Source of the DNA: Candidatus Nanopelagicales bacterium | GTDB lineage: Bacteria; Actinomycetota; Actinomycetes; S36-B12 | Assembly: GCA_017857175.1 (NCBI GenBank) | Contig: JAFMDS010000017.1 | Span: 1-40,013 of the forward strand | Direction of reading: 5' to 3' | DNA: 40,013 bases | Shown here: positions 10,458 to 21,115 of the stretch, one piece after another | How the letters are laid out: each line of letters opens with the position of its first letter | Position numbering within the stretch: the stretch's first letter is position 1 | Program-made: the position numbers and the translations under genes | The notes under the pieces: generated by a model | Seen by the model: only the letters and a program-made list of their open reading frames with translations | What the model was told of the DNA's origin: nothing | Database searches by the model: none

Positions 10458-11321
10458 TTGAGTATCCCTGCTCCTGGCGCTGACATGGTCTTCAAAGACC
10501 CAATGCGCCAGGAGCAGTCTCGTAAGAAGGCCAGGCGTGATGCGCTGATTGGCATGGCCAGCTTGATCACTTTCGTTATTGTGTGCGTTGTTCTTGTCAC
10601 CAATAGTTCAGGCTGGTCAACTTTTCAAGAAACTTTTTTTAATGGGGATCAGTTTGTCGAGTCTTTTCCCACATTGCTACAAGCTTTTTGGCTAAATGTT
10701 CGAATATTCTTGATCGCTGAACCCATCATTCTCATCCTCGGGCTCTTAGTCGCCCTCGCGAGAACTTTGCGTGCACCGGTATTTCTTCCATTGCGCATGA
10801 TCGCGACCCTCTATGTTGATGTTTTTCGGGGAGTCCCAACAATTTTGGTGATTTTTCTGCTCGGATTCGGCATGCCCGCACTGCAGCTTCAGGGCGTTCC
10901 GAGTGATGCAATTTTTTGGGGAACAGCAGCATTAGTTCTTTCTTATGGTGCATATGTCGCTGAAGTATTTCGAGCGGGAATTGGCTCGGTTCACCCCAGT
11001 CAAACTATGGCCGCGCGTTCATTGGGCCTTAGCTCGTTCCAGACCAACCGATACGTGGTGTTGCCCCAAGCGATCCGAAACGTCATGCCCCCACTGCTCA
11101 ATGACTTCATCTCTTTGCAAAAGGACACAGCCTTGGTCGCCGTCCTCGGTCCTATTGAGGTGTTGCGTCGAGCCCAGATTGATACCTCATCGAATTTCAA
11201 CTACACGCCCTATGTAGGAGCGGCGCTGATCTTTATTGCGCTGACCATCCCCATGACGCGCTTTGCAGACTGGGTGCAGCGACGTACGGCAAAGAAGCGT
11301 CGAGCGGGGGGTGTGGCCTGA
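10458..11321 (+). CDS. amino-acid ABC transporter permease
   Basis: VDVFRGVPTILVIF, YGAYVAEVFRAGIGSVHPSQTMAARSLGLSSFQTNRYVVLPQAIRNVMPPLLNDFISLQKDTALV. Confidence 0.93.
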   Translation: MSIPAPGADMVFKDPMRQEQSRKKARRDALIGMASLITFVIVCVVLVTNSSGWSTFQETFFNGDQFVESFPTLLQAFWLNVRIFLIAEPIILILGLLVALARTLRAPVFLPLRMIATLYVDVFRGVPTILVIFLLGFGMPALQLQGVPSDAIFWGTAALVLSYGAYVAEVFRAGIGSVHPSQTMAARSLGLSSFQTNRYVVLPQAIRNVMPPLLNDFISLQKDTALVAVLGPIEVLRRAQIDTSSNFNYTPYVGAALIFIALTIPMTRFADWVQRRTAKKRRAGGVA

Positions 11322-12061
11322 TGGCCAACGATTCGTATTTGAACGTTCTGGGTGTGTGGAAGTCATTCGATGGGCATCCTGTGCTTCGCGGAATTGATCT
11401 TGAAGTTCCAGCGCATTCGGCCACAGTGCTTATTGGTGCATCAGGATCAGGCAAGTCCACGCTTCTGCGCTGCGTCAACGGACTAGAAGCGGTTGATGCA
11501 GGGTCAGTGACCATCGATGGTGAACTGGAGGTGACTGACTTCAACACGGATCTTGACGCAGTCCGCCGCAGAGTAGGAATCGTTTTCCAGTCGTACAACC
11601 TCTTTCCGCATATGAAAGTTCTGGACAACATCACCCTGGGACCCGTAAAAGTTTTGAAAAGGAATGTGCGGCAGGCTCGGGATCAAGCCATGGAACTCTT
11701 GAAGCGTTTCGGCCTTGACTCCAAAGCTCAGGATTACCCGGACCGGTTATCAGGTGGGCAGGCGCAAAGGGTCGCAATCGTTCGAGCCCTTGCCATGGAA
11801 CCCGAAATCATGCTGTTCGACGAAATCACGTCGGCGCTCGATCCAATGCTCGTTGGAGAAGTACTCGACTCTGTGCGCGAACTCAGGGACTCAGGAATGA
11901 CGATTGTCATGGCAACACATGAGATGAACTTTGCTCGAGAAGTCGCTGACACCGTGTGCTTTCTTAACAATGGAATTGTGTGGGAGCAGGGTGCTCCGGA
12001 GGAATTATTTGGCAATCCGAAGCAGGCAGAGACAAGAAATTTCCTTTCACGAGTGCGCTGA
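11321..12061 (+). CDS. amino-acid ABC transporter ATP-binding protein
   Basis: Walker A GASGSGKST, LSGGQAQRVAIVRAL, Walker B IMLFDEITSALDP. Confidence 0.95.
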   Translation: MANDSYLNVLGVWKSFDGHPVLRGIDLEVPAHSATVLIGASGSGKSTLLRCVNGLEAVDAGSVTIDGELEVTDFNTDLDAVRRRVGIVFQSYNLFPHMKVLDNITLGPVKVLKRNVRQARDQAMELLKRFGLDSKAQDYPDRLSGGQAQRVAIVRALAMEPEIMLFDEITSALDPMLVGEVLDSVRELRDSGMTIVMATHEMNFAREVADTVCFLNNGIVWEQGAPEELFGNPKQAETRNFLSRVR

Positions 12062-12149
12062 CATGCCGCGTGTCGCTTGATAGATCTCCCATTTGTCCCA
12101 ATTGCGGTTCTAGTATTGGAAAGTCAGATTCACTTATATGGAGGTAATT

Positions 12150-12722
12150 ATGTCAAGCCAAATGGATGTTGAAGTCGACAACGACTTCCTTGCTGCAGTT
12201 GGTCGCAGCTGGTGGGTGTTGCTCTTCGGCGGGATCATCAGCTTGGGCGTCGGCATTATGGCGCTCGTATGGCCGGGTGCCACAATCATCGTGGTAGCAA
12301 TTCTCTTTGCAATCTACTTGATTGTCTCGGGTATCTTTGAACTTGTTCGTTCTTTCGCACATGGACTCACGGGTGGTACACGCGTGCTGCTTTTGATCAC
12401 CGGCGTGCTTTCCATCATTCTCGGAGTTTTTGCTATTCGCAGTGCCATTAACGCGGCAGAGCTCCTTGCCATCTTCATTGGTATCGCATTCCTGTTCCGC
12501 GGATTTGCAACCCTGTTCCTTGGATTTGATTCACCAGTCGGACGCGGTTGGAACATCTTCTTTGGAATTATCCTGCTGATTGGTGGCATTGTGATTCTGG
12601 TTCAGCCAGCAATTTCACTGGTCACCCTCGCACTTGTTGTGGGAATTTGGCTGGTCATTATCGGAATCTATGAAATCATCGCAGCATTCATGGTGCGTAG
12701 CAGGCTCAAAGCACTGGTTTAA
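12150..12722 (+). CDS. HdeD/DUF308-family membrane protein
   Basis: Six hydrophobic segments, ILFAIYLIVSGIFELVRSF repeat; GGAGG SD before ATG 12150. Confidence 0.85.
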   Translation: MSSQMDVEVDNDFLAAVGRSWWVLLFGGIISLGVGIMALVWPGATIIVVAILFAIYLIVSGIFELVRSFAHGLTGGTRVLLLITGVLSIILGVFAIRSAINAAELLAIFIGIAFLFRGFATLFLGFDSPVGRGWNIFFGIILLIGGIVILVQPAISLVTLALVVGIWLVIIGIYEIIAAFMVRSRLKALV

Positions 12723-12749
12723 TCTGCAGTTCGCTTACTAGCACTTTTG

Positions 12750-12785
12750 AGGTGCCCCTCCATGATTATGGAGGGGCACCTTTTT
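12750..12785 (+). terminator. Rho-independent terminator
   Basis: Perfect 14-bp stem AGGTGCCCCTCCAT-GATT-ATGGAGGGGCACCT followed by a T run. Confidence 0.93.
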
Positions 12786-12839
12786 GTATCTGACGCTTCT
12801 CTTTGCCATCGAGTGCTAGATAGTGGTTAAGTTGGCTCT

Positions 12840-13481
12840 GTGCCAGCGGAAACCTCACAAACACTTGATCGGGGACTTAATGTCCTTGAAATTCTGGCTG
12901 AGCACCCAGAAGGTTTGACCGTCACGGAATTGGGTCACAAGCTCGATGTGGGTCGAACTGTGGTGTATCGCTTGGTCGTGACTCTGGAAAGCCACGGCTT
13001 ATTGCGGCGCTCTGGTGATGGGCGGTGTCGTCTGGGCATGGGACTCTTAACTTTGGCTCGAGTTATTCAGCCACTGGTTCGTGACGCATCAGGCCCCGCA
13101 CTGCGCATGTTGACCGAGGCATTGGGCTGCACTTCCTATCTCTTGATCGCGGACGCAAATGATGGCCTCGTGGCGGTTGTGTCAGAGCCGAATCGTTCTG
13201 ACATGCATGTGGCATTGAGAGTCGGGACACGAACACCGTTGGAGGGGAGCGCGGGAGGCCGCGCCATTTTGGCTGCCCGCACTGCAGCAGGTCGAACTCT
13301 GGACCCAGTTTGGGTCATGGCCAGTCTCGAAGGTGGGACACACGGCATGGCGGTCCCCATCACGGGCGTACCTGGTTTGGAAGCAAGTGTTGGGATTATT
13401 TCCGCCAGGGAGATTCCTGAGGCCGAATATGGACCGAGGTTGGCGCGCAGCGCTGCAGAGATCACCAGAATGCTGAAGTGA
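12840..13481 (+). CDS. IclR-family transcriptional regulator
   Basis: TLDRGLNVLEILAEHPEGLTVTELGHKLDVGRTVVYRLVVTLESHGLL wHTH; TAAGTT 6 nt before GTG. Confidence 0.88.
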   Translation: MPAETSQTLDRGLNVLEILAEHPEGLTVTELGHKLDVGRTVVYRLVVTLESHGLLRRSGDGRCRLGMGLLTLARVIQPLVRDASGPALRMLTEALGCTSYLLIADANDGLVAVVSEPNRSDMHVALRVGTRTPLEGSAGGRAILAARTAAGRTLDPVWVMASLEGGTHGMAVPITGVPGLEASVGIISAREIPEAEYGPRLARSAAEITRMLK

Positions 13482-13536
13482 CACGCCCACGTCAGGGCTG
13501 ATTTGAGTCCTAGGACCAGGTGACGCACAATGGGGT

Positions 13537-15363
13537 GTGGCTTCCCCCAGGTATTTTCGTCGACTTTCCATTGGTGCATCAGCCCTCTTGAGCATTTCTC
13601 TAGTTGCTGGCGCGGTTGCTCCTGCAGCAAGTGCAGATAATCCCCCTTCAAAAATCGTGAGCGGCTGGATCCCATACTGGATGTCCTCTCAGAAAATTCC
13701 CACGGGAATAAATAATGCGGTGGCCAATGCTGATTTGTTCACTGATGTTTCCCCATTCTGGTACTCGGCTACGAAAACAAGCGGTGGAAATGTCACCGTG
13801 GGTTTCAATAAAAACTATGGCAGTTCAGCTGCGAATTCCGCATGGGCCGTTGCCCAACTTCGCGCGGCCGGAATCCCCGTTATCCCCTCAATCGCTGATG
13901 CATCTGGAGCCAAGACCATGGCGAAAGTCCTGGCTGATCCTGCCAAGCGAACGGCGCATGTTAATGAGATCGTCAATATTGTGATGTCCAATAATTATGA
14001 CGGCATTGATTTGGATTATGAAGCCTTTGCGTTCTCTGATGGAAGTTCATCATGGAATGCTACAAAACCAAACTGGACCGCATTCGTTCAAGAATTGGGC
14101 AACGCACTTCACGCCCAAGGCAAAAAACTTGTGGTGACCATCCCACCGGCATGCTCAATGGGTGGATCATGCGGCGTCAATACCGGATACCACGTGTACA
14201 ACATGGAAGTAATCGCACCATCTGTCGATTTGATCAGGATCATGGCTTATGACTACAGCGTTTCTGGGGCGGGCCCGATCGCTCCATACAACTGGGTTCG
14301 CAGCATTGTGGCTCATGCGGCTTCGATTACTGACCCTCAAAAAATTCAAATCGGCGTGCCAACCTACGCGCGGTATTGGACCCAGAAAAAATCTGGCGGA
14401 GCACCCAAGTTAACAGGCACATGTCCGAGCAGCTCCAGTTCAGGCGCGCAGAAAGCTGCATACAATTCGCTCACTTCCCGCGGATCTATGACTGAAGTGG
14501 ATATTCCAGCCTTCATCGCGTCTCAGGGAGGCGAGCCGCAATGGGATGACGAAAAGAAGGAGTACTTCTTCGAGTACCAGAAAGTTGTAAATTGGAATGA
14601 CTCGAATGGTGCGAGCCAAACTTGCACTGCATCACGCATCATGTGGTTTCTGGGAGATAGCGGTGTGTTGACACGAACTCAGTTGGTGGGGGAGTTCGGT
14701 ATCAATGCCGCCGCCTACTGGACCATTGGTGGGGAGAATTCCAGTCAGTGGCCATTGATTCGCGCCTATGCACAATCACTCGCCCCGGCAATTCCCGAGG
14801 TCGCCGTGGCTGCTCCGCCAACCATTGTTTTCGGTCAGCCCAGCAGCGTGACAACCTCGGGGCAATTCAATGGAGCGCCAATAATTGGAGCCAATGCAAT
14901 CCTGCAACAAAAATCAGGGGAGAGTTGGATTGACATTGTTGGTGGCTTGACTGGTGAGGATGGCGCAATCGGCCTTCCCATCGCTTTGACGTCGGGTGGA
15001 ACGTTCCGAATAGTCATGGGTGCGACGGCTACATCACCAGAGGTTGTATCCGCGGAGTTCGCCATATCGATTGCCCCAGCAGTGACGGCGAAAGCAAAAA
15101 CAAAGAAAGTGAAAGCTGGCAAGATCCTGAAAGTTTCGTTGATTTCTCGGCCCGGGATTAAAGGGCAGAGGGTGACTTTGCAGGTTCAGCGCGGTGCCAA
15201 GTGGAAGAACGCTGCAATAGCGAAGACTAAAGCCAATGGCAGAGTAGTGATCAAAGACAAGGCGCCCAAAAAGAAGGGTAAATATGTTTATCGGGTTCTC
15301 ACGGCCCAGACCGACGGTGTGCTCGCAGGAGTCTCAAACTCCATAACAATCAAGATTAAGTAG
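13537..15363 (+). CDS. secreted glycoside hydrolase family 18 protein
   Basis: Signal peptide; SGWIPYW, DGIDLDYEAFAF catalytic region, IMAYDYS; Lys-rich C-terminal domain. Confidence 0.85.
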   Translation: MASPRYFRRLSIGASALLSISLVAGAVAPAASADNPPSKIVSGWIPYWMSSQKIPTGINNAVANADLFTDVSPFWYSATKTSGGNVTVGFNKNYGSSAANSAWAVAQLRAAGIPVIPSIADASGAKTMAKVLADPAKRTAHVNEIVNIVMSNNYDGIDLDYEAFAFSDGSSSWNATKPNWTAFVQELGNALHAQGKKLVVTIPPACSMGGSCGVNTGYHVYNMEVIAPSVDLIRIMAYDYSVSGAGPIAPYNWVRSIVAHAASITDPQKIQIGVPTYARYWTQKKSGGAPKLTGTCPSSSSSGAQKAAYNSLTSRGSMTEVDIPAFIASQGGEPQWDDEKKEYFFEYQKVVNWNDSNGASQTCTASRIMWFLGDSGVLTRTQLVGEFGINAAAYWTIGGENSSQWPLIRAYAQSLAPAIPEVAVAAPPTIVFGQPSSVTTSGQFNGAPIIGANAILQQKSGESWIDIVGGLTGEDGAIGLPIALTSGGTFRIVMGATATSPEVVSAEFAISIAPAVTAKAKTKKVKAGKILKVSLISRPGIKGQRVTLQVQRGAKWKNAAIAKTKANGRVVIKDKAPKKKGKYVYRVLTAQTDGVLAGVSNSITIKIK

Positions 15364-17068
15364 TAACCGAAAGATCAAACCACCGCAACGAGTCAAAGTC
15401 AGCGCTCACTCCCGTTTCTGAACCCACAAGTATGGGTTCGGGTAATGAACCAAAAAGTTCCCGCGCGGCATCCAGATACTCCTCAAGGGCACTCTCTGGA
15501 GCTTGATCATGTGCAGCTGGATAATTGAGTTGGCCATGTTCGTTGTAGGTAAGCATTGACAAGCGCAACGGAGGCTCCACCGCACCGTCCTTGTGATGCC
15601 AACGACCAGATTGAGCATCGAAACGGTACGAAGGAAGTAATGACCAGCCATGGTCAGCGATCAATTCAACTGCTTGAACAATGTAGGTAAAGACAGCCTC
15701 AGAGATAAAGTAATTGAAATTAACCCGAACCCAGCCTGGCTTGATTCCTTCACAGCCGGTAGAGATTTCCCGTTCGTATTCATGTGATGTATCAAGATCA
15801 ATTCCCAATAGTCGGTGTCCATAGGGACCCGCACATGAACATCCACCCCGCGATTGAATGCCAAAGAGATCATTGAGCACTGCCACGACAAAATTGTGGT
15901 GCAGGTACATGCCACCAGGTTTCTTAATTACAAACGAAACAATACTTAAGCGTTCCGCATCTAGATTTCCCAAGATCTGAATATTGGGGTGTTGTGACCA
16001 GCTGCCAATTGCTCGCTGCACAAGGTCGTGTTCATGTGACCTAATGGTTTCAACACCAACTGCATTTTTCAATTGGAATACAAGTCCCGCTCTAATTGCC
16101 TCGATGATCGCAGGCGTACCACCTTCTTCACGGTGTTCTAGATCTTGCAAGTACAGATGCTCTTCGGCATTGACGTATGCCACTGTGCCACCGCCAACAA
16201 CATCAGGCACCGAGTTGGTGAGAAGATCTTTGCGCACTATGAGGACTCCCGGTGTGCCCGGTCCTCCAATGAATTTGTGCGGTGAAATGAAGACAGCGTC
16301 CTTGTAGGCGCTGGGGTGTGATGAGCAACGTGGGTTCATCTCAATATCGACATAGGGTGCTGCGGCCGCAAAATCCCAAAACGCCAAGGCGCCATATTTG
16401 TGAACCAACTGGGTAACAGCATGTGTATCGCTGATGATTCCCGTGACATTACTTGCGGCGGAGAACGATGCAATGCGTAGAGGTCGATCTTGGTACTTGA
16501 TTAGTTCAGCTTCAAGTTGTTGAACGTCGATGAGGCCATTGGCGTCCTCGCGGATCGTGACGACGTCCGCGATGGACTCTCTCCACGGCAATTCGTTGCT
16601 GTGGTGCTCAAAGGGTCCAATGAACACAACGGGGCGTTCATGTGTAGGTATGTGCTCGAGGAGGCCATATTTCTTGTCCAGGTCCGCGGGGAGCCGAAGG
16701 TTAAGAATCCCGATCAGTTTATTGATTGCCCCCGTGGAACCCGAGCCACAGAAAATCACTCGGGTGGTGTCATCTCCGTTGACGGATTCTTTAATGATTG
16801 AGCGCGCATCTTCGCGCAAACGAGTTGTTTGTAGTCCTGTACCACTGGATTCAGTGTGGGTATTGGCATAACGGGGGAGAACTTCCTGTCGAATAAAGTC
16901 TTCAATGAATCCGACACTGCGCCCACTTGCCGTGTAGTCAGCGTAGGTGACACGGCGAGGGCCAAATGGCCCCCACATGATTTGATCGTCACCGATGACG
17001 CTCTCACGAATTGCCCCAAGGATCTCCGGCTCAGGAAGATCGGAAGCTGCGGGCGGGATCGTGGTCAC
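15356..17068 (-). CDS. class V aminotransferase (cysteine desulfurase-like PLP enzyme)
   Basis: [20 protein letters not shown] lysine, [24 protein letters not shown] 6 nt before GTG. Confidence 0.85.
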   Translation of the reverse strand: MTTIPPAASDLPEPEILGAIRESVIGDDQIMWGPFGPRRVTYADYTASGRSVGFIEDFIRQEVLPRYANTHTESSGTGLQTTRLREDARSIIKESVNGDDTTRVIFCGSGSTGAINKLIGILNLRLPADLDKKYGLLEHIPTHERPVVFIGPFEHHSNELPWRESIADVVTIREDANGLIDVQQLEAELIKYQDRPLRIASFSAASNVTGIISDTHAVTQLVHKYGALAFWDFAAAAPYVDIEMNPRCSSHPSAYKDAVFISPHKFIGGPGTPGVLIVRKDLLTNSVPDVVGGGTVAYVNAEEHLYLQDLEHREEGGTPAIIEAIRAGLVFQLKNAVGVETIRSHEHDLVQRAIGSWSQHPNIQILGNLDAERLSIVSFVIKKPGGMYLHHNFVVAVLNDLFGIQSRGGCSCAGPYGHRLLGIDLDTSHEYEREISTGCEGIKPGWVRVNFNYFISEAVFTYIVQAVELIADHGWSLLPSYRFDAQSGRWHHKDGAVEPPLRLSMLTYNEHGQLNYPAAHDQAPESALEEYLDAARELFGSLPEPILVGSETGVSADFDSLRWFDLSVTT

Positions 17069-17151
17069 TCCATAAGACTAGTTCATGGAAATTACAAATC
17101 TGGGTCGTTATGCGGTTAGGTACCACCGCCAGCGCATGTCACAATGAGGTC

Positions 17152-17436
17152 GTGACAACGGCCCCTGCGCTCCCTGACGTCGAATGGGACCTCCACACGC
17201 AAACGGATAAGCCGTGGGCGACGACGGTATGGGATGACCCCATCAACCTGATGTCCTATGTCACCTATGTTTTTATGGAGTATTTCAAGTACCCCAAAGA
17301 GCGGGCCGATCACCTCATGCTCCTTGTTCACAATGAGGGTCGTGCTGTTGTTTCCACGGGGACCCGTGAGGAAATGGAGCGTGATGTTGCGGCGCTGCAC
17401 GGATACGGTCTCTGGGCAACATTGGCCAAGGATTGA
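17152..17436 (+). CDS. clpS: ATP-dependent Clp protease adaptor ClpS
   Basis: [21 protein letters not shown]...[40 protein letters not shown]. Confidence 0.93.
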   Translation: MTTAPALPDVEWDLHTQTDKPWATTVWDDPINLMSYVTYVFMEYFKYPKERADHLMLLVHNEGRAVVSTGTREEMERDVAALHGYGLWATLAKD

Positions 17437-17440
17437 GCAC

Positions 17441-17980
17441 ATGAAAATAGAGCGCGAAGGACCAGGGGTCGTCCTCTCCTTAGAGGAAATTGAGTTCCAC
17501 CTGCTGCGTGACTTGGTCGATCAACTGGTCACGTTGGCCACACCGGACGTGGATTCTGACAAGCAAGAAGACGAACTTGCCATTCTTGTGGGGATCGATT
17601 CTGATGCGAGTAAACCTTCGGATCCTGTCCTGACCAGGCTGTATCCAGATGCCTATCCAGAGGACGCTGAAGCTTCTCTGGAGTTCAGGAGGTTCACAGA
17701 GCGTTCGTTACGCACGGCGAGCATTGATCGAGCAGCGCGAGTGCGTGCCCGTCTCGTTCCCCAACAAGATATATCCCTCGACCAAGAAGGTTGGGCCGAT
17801 TGGGTTGGACTTGTCAATGATTTACGTTTGGCCTTGGGCACTCGGCTGGATATCTCTGAATCCCTTGAGGAGTCAGAAATGGCTGAGGATGATCCAAGGG
17901 CGCCGCTCTTTGACCTGTATGGCTGGCTGACCTGGATGCAGGACACCTTGATCAACGAAGGATATTTCCATGAAGATTAA
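17441..17980 (+). CDS. DUF2017-type protein
   Basis: Directly downstream of clpS; RLYPDAYPEDAEASLEFRRFTERSLR, WLTWMQDTLINE. Confidence 0.85.
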   Translation: MKIEREGPGVVLSLEEIEFHLLRDLVDQLVTLATPDVDSDKQEDELAILVGIDSDASKPSDPVLTRLYPDAYPEDAEASLEFRRFTERSLRTASIDRAARVRARLVPQQDISLDQEGWADWVGLVNDLRLALGTRLDISESLEESEMAEDDPRAPLFDLYGWLTWMQDTLINEGYFHED

Positions 17981-18239
17981 TCTCTACACACCACAATCGG
18001 GTGACCCGCAAATATTTCATGTCGGAAACGTCGAGGTAGTGGGAGACTGCTTTGCTGGGTTGGATCACGCTGTGCAGGAAGCGATCCTTGACTCCAGTGG
18101 TGTTCGTCGGTTTGTCAGTGTCTACCTCGGTGTTCCAGGTCAAGGCGTGCGCAATGTCAAGACAGAGCAAGGATTAGAAACGGCGATCAAGAGTGGTGAA
18201 GAACTCACCGTCTTGATCGCCGATCCCTTCAAAGGCTAA
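17970..18239 (+). CDS. MoaD/ThiS/CysO-like beta-grasp protein with non-canonical C-terminus
   Basis: RRFVSVYLGVPGQGVRNVKTEQGLETAIKSGEELTVLIADPFKG; position equals cysO in actinobacterial clpS loci; lacks terminal GG. Confidence 0.7.
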   Translation: MKINLYTPQSGDPQIFHVGNVEVVGDCFAGLDHAVQEAILDSSGVRRFVSVYLGVPGQGVRNVKTEQGLETAIKSGEELTVLIADPFKG

Positions 18240-18263
18240 ATACTAATGAATGAAAACTACTAA

Positions 18264-18677
18264 CTAATTCGTTTGACGGAACCACTGTGTGGCGCTCGCC
18301 CCGCTGACGAGCAGCAGGATTATCACGCTCAGCAGCATCGTGTACCAGCCGTAAGGCAAGTTGAAGATTGCAAAGACGATGTTGATCACTGCAAGCATCT
18401 GGATGATGAATTGTGCTGTTGCTGAGCCAATCGCTGTCATTTTGATCAGCCAGAAGTACATGAAGCCGAGCACGATGGAAATAAGACCGTTGAAGATTAA
18501 CCAGCCGCCGCCCACTTCACGAGTTGTGCCAAATGGGTCGGTGAACGTGGGGTTATCACCAAAGATAGAGAACACCAGCAGGGTTCCAACGACGATGTTC
18601 AGAATTGCGGCCACGCCGATGACGACCATTACGAGTGTGACGCCAAAAGGGCGGCGCATTGAGCCAGAGCTAGACAT
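18264..18677 (-). CDS. hypothetical multi-pass membrane protein
   Basis: About four hydrophobic segments from MSSSGSMRRPFGVTLVMVVIG; GAGGAGAAAAATG SD. Confidence 0.65.
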   Translation of the reverse strand: MSSSGSMRRPFGVTLVMVVIGVAAILNIVVGTLLVFSIFGDNPTFTDPFGTTREVGGGWLIFNGLISIVLGFMYFWLIKMTAIGSATAQFIIQMLAVINIVFAIFNLPYGWYTMLLSVIILLLVSGASATQWFRQTN

Positions 18678-18775
18678 TTTTCTCCTCATTATGTGAGCAC
18701 CAATCTGGTGAAGCCACACACTAACGCCGCTAAGGGATAAATCCGCGCATATTGCTCTAGTAGACTGTGCACACC

Positions 18776-19576
18776 ATGAATCTTTCTGCTCCCATAGGGG
18801 TCTTTGACTCCGGTTTCGGCGGTTTGACCGTCGCGCGAGCAATCATTGATCAGTTGCCTCACGAGTCAATTCGCTACATCGGCGATACAGCAAGGGGTCC
18901 TTATGGCCCGCGACCACTTGCGCAGGTGCGTGAATATTCCCTTGAGATTCTTGATCACCTAGTAGACACGGGAGTGAAGGCTCTCGTGATTGCTTGTAAT
19001 TCCGCAAGTGCTGCAACGTTGCGCGATGCAAGGGAGCGCTACTCGGTGCCAGTTGTAGAAGTTATTCATCCGGCTGCCCGTCGGGCTGCTGCAGCGAGTC
19101 GCAATGGGCATGTCGCAGTCATTGGCACCGAAGCAACCATTACTTCTCAGGCCTATGACGATGCATTTAGTGCCAGCAGTGTCACCCTCTCATCTGTTGC
19201 CTGCCCTCTGTTTGTTGAGCTCGTGGAACGCGGAATTACAACGGGGGCTGAAGCCCTTGAAGTGGCTCACGGTTATCTCGATGGAATTCGTGACTCCGAT
19301 GTTGACACTGTTGTTCTTGGCTGCACGCATTACCCGTTACTCATGGGTCCCATTTCTTATGTACTGGGTGAGGGCGTCACGTTGGTGAACAGTGCTGATG
19401 AAACGGCAAAAGATCTCTATCGAGTGCTAATGGCCAAAGATTCACTCGCGCCCGTGGACGGACCGCCCCCCATCTACGAGTTTATGGTGACCGGCAACTC
19501 TGAGCACTTTGCTGAATTCGGTCAACGATTTTTGGGACCCGAACTGGTTTCCGTGGAGACCGTGACACTGCATTAA
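18776..19576 (+). CDS. murI: glutamate racemase
   Basis: [36 protein letters not shown]. Confidence 0.95.
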   Translation: MNLSAPIGVFDSGFGGLTVARAIIDQLPHESIRYIGDTARGPYGPRPLAQVREYSLEILDHLVDTGVKALVIACNSASAATLRDARERYSVPVVEVIHPAARRAAAASRNGHVAVIGTEATITSQAYDDAFSASSVTLSSVACPLFVELVERGITTGAEALEVAHGYLDGIRDSDVDTVVLGCTHYPLLMGPISYVLGEGVTLVNSADETAKDLYRVLMAKDSLAPVDGPPPIYEFMVTGNSEHFAEFGQRFLGPELVSVETVTLH

Positions 19577-19600
19577 TCAACGCCCGATAACCTGCTCCGC

Positions 19601-20320
19601 ATGACACGTAGCGATGGACGGCAAGCAGATCAACTCAGACAAGTCACCTTCCAGCGGGGTTGGCTCGAACAGGCTGAAGGTTCAACCCTTGTGACTTTTG
19701 GCCGCACTAGGGTTTTGTGCACTGCGTCCTTTACGGCGGGGGTCCCACGGTGGTTGTCAGGTTCAGGCAAAGGTTGGGTGACCGCGGAATACAGCATGCT
19801 GCCGCGCGCTACCAACACCAGAAATCAACGGGAATCGGTCAAGGGGAAACTGTCGGGTCGAACCCAGGAGATCAGTCGGCTAATCGGTCGCAGTTTGCGG
19901 GCTGCGGTGGACATGGAAAAACTTGGTGAGAACTCAATCTTGATTGACTGCGATGTTTTGCAGGCCGATGGTGGTACGCGCACTGCCGCGATTACCGGTG
20001 CCTATCTCGCACTTGTTGATTCCATTAATTGGGCAAAAGAGCAAGGTTTAGTTGCGGGCGATCCCCTCATCGATTCAATTGCGGCGATTAGTGTTGGAAT
20101 TGTCAGCGGCGAACCTCGGCTTGATTTGCATTATGACGATGATGTTTCCGCTGACACGGACATGAATGTTGTGATGACGGGTAGTGGCAAATTTATTGAA
20201 GTGCAGGGCACCGCTGAACAAGAGGCCTTTGATCGGGATCTGCTCAACCAGCTATTGGATCTTGCATCAAATGGCTGCGCTCAACTCACCGCCCTTCAGC
20301 AGCAAGCGCTCGCCCAATAA
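19601..20320 (+). CDS. rph: ribonuclease PH
   Basis: [55 protein letters not shown]. Confidence 0.97.
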   Translation: MTRSDGRQADQLRQVTFQRGWLEQAEGSTLVTFGRTRVLCTASFTAGVPRWLSGSGKGWVTAEYSMLPRATNTRNQRESVKGKLSGRTQEISRLIGRSLRAAVDMEKLGENSILIDCDVLQADGGTRTAAITGAYLALVDSINWAKEQGLVAGDPLIDSIAAISVGIVSGEPRLDLHYDDDVSADTDMNVVMTGSGKFIEVQGTAEQEAFDRDLLNQLLDLASNGCAQLTALQQQALAQ

Positions 20321-20322
20321 AA

Positions 20323-20928
20323 ATGCTGCCGAAAAAAATCGTGATCGCATCACACAATGCAAAGAAGATCACCGAGATGCGTCGCATTCTCGAGCAAGCG
20401 AATCTTGAAGTTGAAATTGTGGGAACCGATCAGTTCCCCGAATTGACCGATGTTGAAGAAACGGGCGCAACGTTTGCTGACAATGCCATGTTGAAAGCTC
20501 GGGCTGTCAGTGAGGCGACAGGGTTTGCCGCAGTGGGAGATGACTCAGGTCTCTGTGTTGATGCTCTCAATGGAATGCCGGGGATTCTCTCGGCTCGTTG
20601 GGCTGGCACCCATGGCAATGATCAGGCCAATCTTGATCTGGTTCTGGCGCAGATCAGCCATGTCCCTGACACTCGACGCGGTGCATCTTTCGTGTGTGCT
20701 GTGGCCTACGCCGATCCGCAGGGCAATGAATTCATCGTTGAAGGCAGCATGAGTGGCACATTGATTGACCATCCTCGTGGCACAAATGGTTTTGGCTATG
20801 ATCCCATATTTGTCCCAACAGGTCACGCCATCACATCCGCTGAAATGGATTCTGATGCCAAGGACGCGATTAGTCACAGAGGCAAGGCGCTCAAGAAGTT
20901 TGTTGCCCAATTGGTGGCCGGTAAATAA
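20323..20928 (+). CDS. rdgB: non-canonical purine NTP pyrophosphatase (XTP/dITP diphosphatase)
   Basis: VIASHNAKKITEMRRIL, ETGATFADNAMLKA, GDDSGLCVDALNGMPGILSARWAG, GFGYDPIF, ISHRGKALKKF. Confidence 0.95.
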   Translation: MLPKKIVIASHNAKKITEMRRILEQANLEVEIVGTDQFPELTDVEETGATFADNAMLKARAVSEATGFAAVGDDSGLCVDALNGMPGILSARWAGTHGNDQANLDLVLAQISHVPDTRRGASFVCAVAYADPQGNEFIVEGSMSGTLIDHPRGTNGFGYDPIFVPTGHAITSAEMDSDAKDAISHRGKALKKFVAQLVAGK

Positions 20929-20948
20929 ATCCCTCGAGGACACAAAAG

Positions 20949-21030
20949 TGCGGGAGGCGGGACTTGAACCCGCACGTCCGAAGACACAGGTACCTAAAAC
21001 CTGCATGTCTGCCAATTCCATCACTCCCGC
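20949..21030 (-). tRNA. tRNA-Leu (TAG)
   Basis: Reverse strand GCGGGAG...TGGCAGA...CAGGT-TTTAGGT-ACCTG...long variable arm TGTCTTCGGACGT...GCGGGTTCAAGTCCCGC...CTCCCGCA. Confidence 0.93.
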
Positions 21031-21115
21031 GAGAGCGACCCGAGTCTAGGGGAGATGACACACTTGATGTGTGGAGGGTGAGTGCTCAGGAAGTCCATAT
21101 GCGTAAGGTTGCCCC

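Noticed and set aside
13136-13675. 179-aa minus-strand ORF over IclR and GH18
   Set aside because: Antisense shadow of clear coding sequences on the plus strand
20545-21024. 159-aa minus ORF MMELADMQVLGTCVFGRAGSSPASRTF...
   Set aside because: Runs through the tRNA-Leu gene and antisense to rdgB; the typical tRNA-translation artefact
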